From Yamagishiella unicocca (lineage: Eukaryota > Chlorophyta > Chlorophyceae > Chlamydomonadales > Volvocaceae), in NCBI GenBank assembly GCA_003116995.1, contig BDSL01000040.1:62001-126000 (forward strand): a stretch of 64,000 bases of DNA, read 5' to 3'. The position numbers and the translations under genes were made by a program. Below are positions 31,884 to 43,800 of this stretch, piece by piece; the first letter of the stretch is position 1; each line of letters starts with the position of its first letter. The notes under the pieces were generated by a model that saw only the letters and a program-made list of their open reading frames with translations, searched no databases and was not told where the DNA came from.

Positions 31884-34800
31884 ATGACGGCGCGCTATCA
31901 CCGCCTTCTATACGGCGTCACCCCAGTGAGGACCCCCGTGGCATGCAGGGCTGTTGGTGCCTGCCGCTGGCTGAGGAGCGGATGGGAAGCTCCGCCGCAA
32001 CGGCAAACGCAAGCGCAACCGCCGACAGGGGCTTCTCAGCCACCACCGTCATCAAACGCACCTCCGCCACAGCCAGCTTCATTGCACCAACCTAATCGGC
32101 AGCAGCAGCAACAGCAGCAGCTGAGGCAGAATCAGGTGCCTGGCGTGCCAGCAGGAGGTTCCGCTCCCGGCCTCGCGCCTCTCACACGTGCAGGCGCCTT
32201 GGCAGTGGCGGGTGACTACCAGCCACACTTCGGCAGCTCGCCGCCGCCGCCACAGAACTCCCTGTCGCATCCTCAGCAGCAACAACAGGCACACCAGCCT
32301 CAGCCCCAACACCCGCAGCCTCAGCAACAATCGCAACCCCACATCCGGAAGCACTCCGCACTCCTCGCTCCGGCCCATCAGGACAGCTGCTCCCGCAGCC
32401 GTGTGCATAGGGCCCATCAGGCGCTCCGGGAGCCATGGGGCCGATCACCCGCCTTGGCGGCCCCCGCCTTGGCAGCCCCCGCCTTGGCAGCCCCCGCCTT
32501 GGCGGCCCCCGCCTTGGCGGCCCCCCTGGCTGGCCCGCTCACCTCGCTGCTCGCTGAGGCCTCCACGGGGCCACTCGGGGGAACGGGACATTCCAGACCT
32601 TCCTTGGGCTCCCGGAGGGGCGGTGCGGGGTTCGTGCCCGGTAACTACCAGGCTGCGGCCAGCATGCACGCCTGCTCTGGCGCCAGTGACGGCGCCGGTT
32701 CTGGCGTCAGGGTGGGCGGCGGAGGCGCAGAGCGAGGGGGCGGAGGCGCAGAGCGAAGCGGCGGAGGCGCAGAGCGAAGCGGCGCTGCCGCGCCGTCACG
32801 TGGTACGGCCGCCGCATCGGCGCCGGCGGCGGCGGCGCTGGCGCCGGCGCTGCTGGTGCTCCCCTCCCTGGAGGCGGCAGCGTCAGCGGCTCTGACGCCG
32901 CACGGCCTCCGCTGCGTGGTTGCGCTCTACCAGGCGATGGACCGCGTCCCGAATGTTCGGAAGGGCCTCCCGCTGATGAACACCGTGCTCCTGCGTGTCG
33001 TACGCGGCAGCAGCAGGCCCGTCACCAGCGGCGGCTCGACCAGAAGCTCGGGACCTGACGGCGGCGGTGGCGGCGGTGGCGGTGGCGGTGGTGGCGCCAG
33101 GGCGGCCTCCCTTCGCAGCAGCGATGGCGGCTCGAGGGCTACTGCTGCCGGCGCTGCTGCTGGTACCGCTGCTGGTGCTCCAGGGGCGGCGGCGGCAGCC
33201 ACTGCCGCGGTGGCGTCAGTCGTTGAGGCAATGGTGGGTCCACCCAGCGCGCGCGTGATGCGGCTGCGGCCCAGCCTGCGCTTCGCGCTGGTGCGCCGCA
33301 TGGTGGAGGCCGTGTACGGCACCTGCGAGCAGTCGCCCTTGCAGGCGGTCGTGGCGGCGGGGCAGCGGCGGGCGGAGCTGCAGGAGTTTGCGGACCCGCC
33401 GCCGCTGCAACTAACGGCGACGGCGGCGGCGGCGGTGGCGGCGGCGGCGACGGCGGCGGAGGTGGGCAGGCTCAGGGGAGAGGCGGCACGCGGGTGGGCA
33501 CCGTCGGAGGCGGGAGCGGATGCCTCCTTCTCCACAGGGACGCAGGTCCAGCTAGAAGGCTCGAAGGCGAATCGTGCCGTCAGTACGACGCGGCCAGCTC
33601 CGTCGATGGACGACGTCATGCAGGCGGCCCTGGCGCCGGTGCTGGCGGCGTGGCTGCCGCCGTTCGACAAGAGCACGTTGTCGGTGGCGTTGAAGCAGGG
33701 GCCCAGGTCCGACCGCGCGTTCGAGGCGGCGGTGGCGGTGGCGGCGGTGCCTGGGGACGGCGGAGCCGCTGATGAAGCGACCGCTCTGGCGGCGGAGGAC
33801 GACTACTCGAGCGCGCCAGAGGAGGCCCAGCGGCAGGCCGTCGAGCCGCGAGGGCTGAGGTTGTTCTGCGCCCTATTGCAGGCACTGCAGCACCTGCAGG
33901 CCGGGAACCGTAACAAAGGTGGCGGCGGCGGTACCGGCGGCGGCGGGACCGGCGGCGGGGCTATCGCCGCCGCCGCCGATGCTCTGGTCCTGGGCGCCAG
34001 CTTGGCGGAGCAGCACGTGCCGGGTGTGGTGCTGGGCCCTCGCGGCCCCTCCCTGGAGCTCAGCGCCGGGCTGCTGGCCTCCCTGGACCAGCTGGGCTTC
34101 CGGGTGCGCTGCAAGGGCCACTCGGAGTTCCTCTCCTCGTGCATCCACAACTGGCGCACCGCGCGCGCGCCGTGGGAGGCAGCTCCGCCGCCTGACGCCC
34201 GCCACCACCACCACCACCATAACGACCACAACAACCACAACAACCGTAACAACCACCAGCACTCCTCCGCCCCAACAACCACAACCGCCACATCCGCGGA
34301 TGCCACCGATCGCGCCGCCGCCGCCGATGCCAGCTGCGCCCCGGTGGGTCCCTCTGATGCCGACACCGAGACGGGTGAGCGGCGCCAGGGAGGGCCGCGG
34401 GGAGCCTACCGCCCCTCCACCACGACGACATCTCCAACGATAACCGCACCAACCGCATTAACCGCGCCAACCGCGCCGAGGGAAGGGGCCGCGACCGGCA
34501 TCAGCCTGTACGGCCTTGACGGTGACGGCGTTGGCGACGTGGCGGGCCCGCCGCTGGCGCGCTCGGTGACTCGGACGTTGCTGCGGCTGGGCTACTATGA
34601 ACACGTGGCCTTCGAGCGGCTGGTGTGGATCTCAGGTCGCTCCAGGGAGGGGGCGGCGCTGGACAGGCTGCGCCTGCTGCAGATGGACCCCTCCAAGTGG
34701 GTTTGGGGCGTTAGGCTGGGTGGGCGGAAAGTTTGGAGTTGGAAGTTTGGAGTTGAAAGTTTGGAGATGGAAGTTGGGAGTTGGAAGTTGGAAGTTGGAA

Positions 34801-37800
34801 GTTGGAAGTTTGGGGTTGAAAATGGGGGTTGGCGGACGCCGCCGCCTCGCCCTCTGGTGTGTTTTGTGTTCGTGGTTGGCACGGTAGCGGTGGTGGTGGT
34901 GGTGGTGGTGCTGTTGAGCTGCGGACATGGGGGGGGTATAAATCTGGAGGGGGGGGAGGCCGCATCGTACTGGCGCAAGGGCAGGATCCGTCGCATGAAA
35001 AGGAAGGGCTGCAAGGAGAACCAGTGTAAGGAAGGGCGGCGGCGGGGGCCGAGGCTGACTGTGGTATGCTCATTGTGCTGAATACGCCTTCCCTCCCGCC
35101 CCGCCCTCCTCCCTCCCCTCCCTCCCTCCCTCCCTCCCTCCCTCCCTCCCTCCCTCCCTCCCTCCCTCCCTCCCTCCCTCCCTCCCTCCCTCCCTCCCTC
35201 CTCCCTCCCTCCCTCCCTCCCTCCCTCCCTCCCTCCCTCCCTCCCTCCCTCCCTCCCTCCCTCCCTCCCTCCCTCCCTCCCTCCCTCCCTCCCTCCCTCC
35301 CTCCCTCCCTCCCTCCCTCCCTCCCTCCCTCCCTCCTCCCTCCCTCCCTCCCTCCCTCCCTCCCTCCCTCCCTCCCTCCCTCCCTCCCTCCCTCCCTCCC
35401 TCCCTCCCTCCCTCCCTCCCTCCCTCCCTCCCTCCCTCCCTCCCTCCCTCCCTCCTCCCTCCCTCCCTCCCTCCCTCCCTCCCTCCCTCCCTCCCTCCCT
35501 CCCTCCCTCCCTCCCTCCCTCCCTCCCTCCCTCCCTCCCTCCCTCCCTCCCTCCCTCCCTCCCTCCCTCCCTCCCTCCCTCCCTCCCTCCCTCCCTCCCT
35601 CCCTCCCTCCCTCCCTCCCTCCCTCCCTCCCTCCCTCCCTCCCTCCCTCCCTCCCTCCCTCCCTCCCTCCCTCCAGGCCCCCCTGGCAGCCCCCGGTGTT
35701 CCTGGCCGACCAGTTGCTGCTCGCCGCCCGGTACGGCCGCAACGACTGGACCCCGGACTGGGTGCCGCCCCCTCGTGATCGCGAAGCAGCCGAGGAGCAG
35801 CTGGTCCAGGAGCAGGTGCAGCAGCGGGTACAGGAGCAGCCGGTTCAGGAGCTGCGTCCTGTTCGGCAGCACCAGCAGCACCAGCAGCACCAGCAGCACC
35901 AGCAGCACCAGCAGCACCAGCAGCGCCAGCCGCACCAGCGGGAAGGACGAGTGGTTTCGGAGGAGCTGCCAGGGGATCTCCGGGAGAAGCAGAAGCAGCA
36001 GCTGCGGAAGCAGCAGCTGCAGAAGCAGAAGCAGCAGCAGGAGCAGCAGCTGCGAGAGGATCAGGGGCAGCAGGAACCGGGGCAGCAGGAGCAGGAGCGG
36101 CAGCAGCTGCGGCAGCTACGGAAGCAGCGAGAGGAGGAGGAGCAGCGGCTGCGAGACCGTGAGTTCGCGTATCGCCTGGCTGTGCGGCTGCGAGTGGTCC
36201 GAACCGCATTGCACAGCGCCTTCGTCGCAGAGCGCCAGCAACACCAGCAGCACCCGCAGCCGCAGCACCCGCAGCCGCGGCATTCGCGGCCGCAGCACCT
36301 GCACCAGCAACGCCAGCAGCACCCGCAGCCGCAGCACCCGCAGCCGCAGCACCCGCAGCCGCAGCACCCGCAGCCGCAGCTCAGCCTGGGCTGCCTGGCA
36401 GAGGCTGCTCAGCTGCTGGCGCCGGTGCTGCTGGAGGTCAAGCCGCGCATGATGCGGACCTGCAAGGCCCTCAGGGCAACGGCGCCGGACCCAGCTGGTG
36501 TCGTGCCGCTGCTGCGGAGGCAGCTGGCGGCGGCGGGGCTGGTGCCGCCCTTGACGGGGCTGGTGCCGCCCTTGACGGGGCTGGTGCCGCCCTTGACGGG
36601 GCTGGTGCCGCCCTTGACGGGGCTGGTGCCGCCCTTGACGGGGCTGGTGCCGCCCTTGACGGGGCTGGTACCGCCCTTGGCGGTGTCCGAGTCAGTGGCG
36701 ACCAGCGTGGCGGCGCCAGCGGGCTTCACCAGTGCCGGCCTAAACCGCGCGGACAGTGGGGGAGCGAGGTGGCGGGAGCGAGGGGCCCCGCCAGCGCCGG
36801 TGGTCAGCCCGGTGCTGCAGGTGAGACCAGCGGCGGAGCACCCTCCCTGGACCGCTCCCCGTCCCCTTCCCGACCCCGCCCTGGCCCGTTCCCGGCCCCT
36901 CCCTGGCCCTTCCCTGGCCCCTCCCCGGGCAAGCCCTGGCATTGCCATAGGCCTTAGCGTCTGACAGCCTGGGTGGCGTTTGCTGCGTGCCAGGAAAGCA
37001 ATGTCGTGTACTTCGTCGGCAACTCCGAGGATAAAACACGCCACTTGCGCTAGGGTTTTATACCATGAGTGCGGTATATACTGCTACAAGGTTTCCACAT
37101 GGTCATTCGGCAGTTTTGGCGCCTTCCAGCTGTGGTATCACGGGCACCCGCGTCGCGATCGCAGCTTCCCCCCTCCAACCTCCCCCCTCCAGCTTCATCC
37201 CTTTCGCTGGCCTCCCTCGGCGCTTCCCTCCTCCAGCCTTCCCCCTCCAGCCTCCCCCCTCCAGCCTCCCCCTCTCCAGCCTCCCCCTCTCCAGCCTTCC
37301 CCCTCCAGCTTCCCCGCTTTAGCTGGCCTCCCTCGGCGCTTCCCGCAGGCTGCTCGGCTGCTGTACTCGCTTAGGGATGTGGCTGAGAAGGTGGCGCACG
37401 TGCCCAGATGCGGACCTCCGTTCGCGAAGGACCTGGAAGCGAAGGTGTGCGGACCCCTGCAGGTGTGTGGCGGGACCACAGCAGAGGGAGGGGTTTAGGG
37501 TTTCGCGCGTCTAGGGGGGAAGCGGGAAAATCCGTCTTGAGGGGCGGGGAAGGGTCTATGAGGGGAAACCCGTGGGTCGGCACTGAAAAGGGCGAGAAGA
37601 GGGGAGGGGGGTTCAGTAAGGGGCTGGGCGAAGGCCGTGAGCCCCAACTCAACAGCCACCGCTGCGCTCCAACCGCAAACCGTCAACCGTCGCTGCGCTG
37701 TTGCACGCGCCGCGGCCACCTCCCCGTGGTTTGAGGCGCGGCGGCTCTCTACCCGTAGGTTTCAGGTTTCAGGTTCCTCCGTCTTCGCGCTCGCGCTCGC

Positions 37801-40800
37801 TTTCTTCGCCCGGCCCGGATCCACACACCCGCACCGCCCTCGGCCACCCGCATGCTGCCTGCCACCCCGCGCCTCCGAAGGCCTCCCTGGAGCGCCGCTT
37901 CCTGGAGCCGTCGCCGACCCCCCTCATGGCCTCGGCGGGGGAGGCGGATCGCCGGGGGAGGATCGGGGAGGCGATGCTGACGCCGACAACCTCGTCACCC
38001 GCAGCTGTCGGGGACTCGGGAGTTGCGGAGGCGGAAGGTGGCGCAGGCGGAGGCGGAGGCGGAGGCGGAGGCGGAGGCGGAGGCGGAGGCGAGGGTATGG
38101 CAGGCGTGGATGGGGCGGCGGCGGCTGCTCCGGACGGAGATGGAGGCGGCCTCCGTGGCGGCGCTGCTGGGTGGCACGACCCTGAGCCCTGGCCGGCTTG
38201 GTCGGAGGAGCAGCAGGTGCGGCCAGGATGTCTTATCGTGTTGGCTCTGTTGCTTTGTTAGTACCGCTGCTGCTGCTGCTGCTGTTGTTGTTGTTGTTAG
38301 CGTAGCTGTCAGCACAGCTATTTGACCGTAGGAGTGGATCCGGCAGTAGCAGCCAATGTGCGGCCGATGCACGCTCAGCGGATGGGGTGTCGCAGGAGTG
38401 GCTGTTTTTTGGTTTCTCCGTACGGCCGGGTGCCCGGTGGTCTTCCACGCGGTAACGAGACATAAGCCCCGACGAAAAAACCCTAAAACCCTAAAACCCT
38501 AAACCCGCCCAAACCCACACCTACCTGTCATACACATTGCTTCCCCCCTCCCTTCCATCTCTCCTCCCCCAACCCTCCCCCCGTGCCTAAACTCCTTCCT
38601 CCCCCCTCCCTCCCCCCTCGCTTCCTCCTCGCTCCGAAACCCACCACAGGACCTAGCGGCGGCCGGATCGCACATCCTGGTACAAACCGTACGGCAGGGC
38701 AAACGACGCGCCCGTCTTAGCACCGCCTCCTCCTCCTCCTCCTCCTCAACGCCCGCGGCCGCCTCACTGACGCCGCTGCAGGCCGCCGCGCTGGAGCTGC
38801 TGCCCGCCATGCGCCCCCACGACGCCATCGCAGCGCTCTCGGCGGTAAGGGGACTGGGTCTGGCCGCCGCCGCCGTGCCTGCCGCCGACCTGCGGGCCGC
38901 AGGCGTTGGCATCGCCCTGCGGACAGCGGAGCTGTCGGACGAGGCCTTGTTGCGTGGACTGAAGCTGGCGGCGTGGGTCAACGGCGCCGCTGGCGGCGGC
39001 GGCAGCGTCAGCCGTACGGCCGTGGTGACAGGCGCCGGCGTCGCCGCCGTGCCGTCGCCGTGGTTGAGTACTCCCCAGACGTACGGGCAGCTGTCAGTGG
39101 TGCGGGCCATCGGCCAGCAGATCGCGGCGCGGGAGTGCCTGATTAGGAAACGGACGCAGCGGTCAAGCGGGTCAGGCACTGCGGCTGCTGCAGACGATGA
39201 CGGCGGTGTTGCCGACGCCGCCGCCCGTGTGACTGAGGGCGCCACCACTGGCGCCCGAGACGGCCCAGTATTGGAGGGTCTTCGTGCTGTTGCCGCCGCG
39301 GGGATGCGCCACCCTCGCCTGGCGCTGGTGGCATTGGGCATCAACCCAGGGGAACTAGACGCCGCCGCCGCCGCCGCAACCGCAACCGCTGCCGCCGCAA
39401 CCGCCGCCGCCGCAACCGCAACCGCTGCCGCCGCAACCGCCGCCGCCGCAACCGCAACCGCCGCCGCCGCAACCGCCGCCGTCGCCGCCGCCGCCGCGTC
39501 GGCGTCGACGTCGACATCGACGTCAAAGCTGCCCTCGATTCCGCTCGTCGAGCGGATGTTGGGGGAGGGCCTGCTGGGAGGCGAGGACTTGGTGGCGCTA
39601 CTGCAGGTGGTGGAGACGGTGGAGGCTGGACGCATACCCTGCGCGCCAGGGAGGGATGAGGCTGCACATGGGCGGCCGCAGTCGCTGCAGCCGCCGCGGA
39701 CACCCGGGTCCGAAAGCTTGGAAGCGGTGGCGGAGTTGACGGCGGGGCCGTACGGCGGGGTCGTACACCTCGTGCAGTTCCTCCAGCGCAAGATCGGGGA
39801 GCGGCTGGAGGCTGGCGAGCGGCTGTCGCTGGCGGCGCTGGTGTGGGCGTTACAGGTGAGGGAGGCGTGCAACGTAGACCGATGCTAGGGAGCTCCAGCC
39901 GGCGGGCGCGGGTGTTAGGAAGGCAGATGGCAGCTAATTCCGTTGATGCCGTGCAGCTGTCGTACACGGCGGTTACCTCTGGGCGGCAAGGTCGGGTGTA
40001 GCTCGTCTTGGTGCACGTGCTTGTCTTTGTTTTAGGACTTCAGACGAGCACACTTTGCTCGGCCGCCGTCTCCGTCCTAAAGACCACGTCCGGGCCCGAA
40101 GCAGTCAAGCTTGCTGACCCGTGGGTCGCTCCCCCTCCACCCTCGCTCCTGCTCTCGCCCTGGCTGTTGCCGGCGCACTCAACTCTCGTCATCCCCGCCT
40201 CGACGAACTTAGCAAAGCATTGCGCTTACTGCATTCCCCGATTTTGGCCCATTTTGTTCACTCCGCTGAAACCCTAAAACTGTAAAACCCTGGAACCCTA
40301 GAACGACACCACCACCGCCTCCACCCAACCCCTCAGGCAGCTCAGGCGGGCCCGCTCAGCATCACGCACTCGGGCCACTCGGGCCTTATGGCCGGTCTGG
40401 ACTACCGGCGCCGGCTGGTGGATGCCGTACACGACGCGGTGGCGGCACAGTACGGCGCGGGTGGGGTCGTCAACGGCAGCTTCCAGTCGCTGTACTACAA
40501 GGCCCTCCTCGCCGTACAGGCCGAGCTGGAGGACACCGTTGCGTTGACTCAGCTGCTGGACCACTCGGCGGCGGCGACGGCGGCGGCAGCCTCAGCGGCG
40601 GCGGCAGCACCCGCGTCAGCGTCAGCGGCGGCGGCGGCATCGGCGGCGGCGGCAGCGTCAGCGGCGGCGGCAGCGACGGAGGGCATGTTGCCGTACGCCG
40701 CGGCAGCAGTCGCCTCGGGGGAGTGTAATGAGCGCAAGGCAGCCGCGCTTGCCGCCCGCATCGTTGCCGTACGTCGGTCGTACCACCCCCACCTCATCGG

Positions 40801-43800
40801 CTCCGTTGAGCCGCAGCCACCGGTGCGCCCTCACACGCCTTCCTTGCTGCCTCAGCCGCCGCAACAGCAGCAGCAGGACTACCCGCCTTCGTTGCAGCCT
40901 CAGCAGCAGCAGCAACAGCACCACCACCACCAACAACAACAACAGCAACAACATGACCCAGAGCAGCCGCAGGTGCCGACCACTGAACCGCAGAAGGCTG
41001 AGCTGCAGCTGCAGCAGCACCAGCAGCAGCACCAGCAGCCGCAACAGGCCGGAAGTTCCCCTAGCCAGCTGGAGACGCTCCCAGCAGCGGCGGCACCTGC
41101 GGCGGCGGCCCCGCCGCCGCCCCGAAATCCGCCAGCGCTTTCGCCGGCGATGGCCGAAACGCAACCCTGTACGGCACCTGCCGTACAACCCCGCACTGCA
41201 CCTCCGCCGCCGCTGCCGCCGCCTCTTTCGCCTCCGTCGCCATCCGCCCTGCGCGACCAGCTGTCCCGGCTATCCCTGACGGCAGTGCGCCAGCTGCTGT
41301 TGCCGCTGCGGGACGCCCCCTTCCTGGCCTCCCTGGATTGCCACCCCGTGCTGCTGGGCGAGGACGAGGCCCTGCCGGTGCGGGAGACCCGTGAGGCGCA
41401 ACCCGCCGCTGCCGCGCCGCCGGCAGAGCCGTCCGCGTCCGGGGGCTACACGGCCGAAGCGGAGGAAGCCAGCTCAAGGCCCCTGCTGCTGGAATCACAT
41501 CAACATATACGCCATGAAAATAATCATTACCAAGGTCCACATCAACGCAACCAACTGCAGCAGCAGCAGCACCAGCACCAGCAGCAGCAGCAACAGCAGC
41601 AGCAACAGTGGAAGGGAGGGCTATTGGAACTGCCCGAGGGGCAATTCCCGAGGACAGCAATGCCCAGCCCCAGCGGCGGCGGCGGTGGCGCTAGCGGCGC
41701 GGATGACGGCTTTGGGGAGCTGGTTTCGGTGTTTCGGAGGGCGACGAGACCCCCCGCACACGCGGGTGCTGGCACAGGGATGGCTCCACCCTCGTTCGCC
41801 GTTGGCAGCGGCGACCTGGCCGGCGGCGGCGGCGGCGGTGGTGACGGCGCAGCGGCGGCCGCGACGGAGGCCGCGACGGAGGCGGGCGAGCACGACGAGG
41901 CGCTTTGGCGAACACCGGCGCTGTCGTCGGCGCTGCTAGGGCGTCTGTGGGCGCGGCGCTCCTTGGAGCCGGAGCAGCGGGCGATCAACAAGAGGCTGGT
42001 TTCGGTGCTGAGGATGAGTCAGCGGCGGGGAGAGGTGCGAAAAAAGAACTTGGGGGGGGGGCGAGGAGGCGGCGGGGTGGAGGCGTGAAGACCCGGTTAC
42101 ACGACATGAGAAACAGCGGCGCGGGGGGAGGACGGGGGTTACAGAAAAGAACCGGTTAGAACCGGGAGGAGGGTGGCGAGGAAGACCCGTGGATGCGAGA
42201 GAAACCGTTTAGAACGGGAGGGGGGAGGGCGGATGGAAACCCGTAAACTGGCTTAGAAATTGAATTCACAGGCTAGACTAGACAGCGCGGAGCGGGCCGG
42301 GGGCCGGGGGCGCGGATGCGGAGTTGATGCGCCTTGGAAGGGGGCGTGGGTGGCGGGGAGTCACGATCCATGCACGTTGCCTGGCAGACCATGGGGATTA
42401 CATAAAACATAAAAGAACTGTCGACTCGGACCATGGGGGGGGGGTATGAGGTGAAACCCGTGGGTCGGCACTGCCCTGTTCCGGACGATTGGGAGGGGGC
42501 CCTGGCAGCTCGAAAACCACGAGTGAGGCCCCCGCCAGGTATCCCTCACCCAGTTTGTCCCTCACGTGTTTTGTCCTCCTCCCACTTGTGCCTCCTGGCC
42601 CTAACCCTCGCCCCTCCCCCCCCCGCCCTGCCGCGCCTTCGTCGCCACCCCTCCAGCACGCGCAGAGCGCCGACATTGATAAGGCCCTGGCGGTGCTGAG
42701 ACTGTCGTACCGTCATAGCCAGTCCATCGCGCTGCCCACACAGGTATGTTTTGGGGGGGGGGAGCGGGGGTTTGGGCAGACAGATGGGCCTTGCAGGTCG
42801 GTCGCGAATGAGGTCGTTTGACCGCCACCCGCAACGACCTCGCCCATTGTTGCTGTTGCTACGGTCGGTACAGGCCCGCGCGCTGCGCACCCTCGTGTCG
42901 GTATTTGACTTCAACGTGCAAGAACACACACAGCGCCGTACAAGGCGGCACCGCACCCCCCCACTCACACTGCGTTGCCACAACGCGTACCCACCGTGAT
43001 AACCGTCAACCGCCGCAGCCGTGTCCGCAACCCCCTGCTCTCCCCTTCCCCCCCCTCCGCAGGCGGCACTTCAGTTGGCGCTGGGCGATTGCCTCCCCTC
43101 CGTCGGACCACACCAACTCGAGCAGGTGCTGCAGCTCCTTCACAAGACGCATCTCTACCCACCGCCGCTCGTCCATCGGGCGGCGCGCCGTACGCTGGCC
43201 CTGTACGGCAACAACGTCGCCGCCGCCGGCCCCGGCGCCGCCGTAGCAGAGGACGAGGCCGCGGCGTCCGTGACAGTGACGGAGGCGCGTCCAGCCAGCG
43301 GCGGCGGCGGCGGCGGCGGCGGCGCTGCGCCCCTCAGCGGCACCGCTGGCGAGCTGAGCGTTGTTGCGGGTTCGGAGCTTGGCGGGAGGCTCGACGCCGA
43401 CGGCCCCCCGGCCCTGCGGCTGATGGCGCAGCTGCTTCGCTGCTTCGCGAGCATGTCCCCGGCGGCTGAGGTGGACGGAGCGCTCGTACGATCTGTCGTA
43501 CAGGTCGCCGCCGCGTTGGCCGTGCGCGCGGGGCTGGCGGCGGCGGCGGCGCCGCTGCCGTTGCATGCCAGGCAGCTGATGGCCACAGCTGGCACACCGC
43601 CGCCGCAGCACAGCGATGGGCGTCGTACGGCAGCGGCGGCGTCGGCGACGGCCGCTGCGCCGGTGATGGACACCAGGGAGGCCGTACAGCTGGCGGAGGG
43701 CCTCGTACACGATGTCCAGGTGGGTGTGGGTTTGGAACCCCCGGGGTGCGACCGCTGCGGGCAGAGAGGTGTATCTGGACAGCAGCACCCTTTCGGCACT

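Noticed and set aside
34595..36209. Long - strand frames rich in EGGR repeats
   Set aside because: They cover the CCCT microsatellite and the antisense of giant-gene exon 2, and have no domain content.
38005..38325. Alternative reading of exon 4 of the giant gene (frame with AEAEAEAEAR then VWQAWMGRRR)
   Set aside because: It looks protein-like and has a better acceptor (cccgcag), but it would end in phase 2 and give a stop (TAG) straight after the join to exon 5. The other frame keeps phase 0 on both sides.
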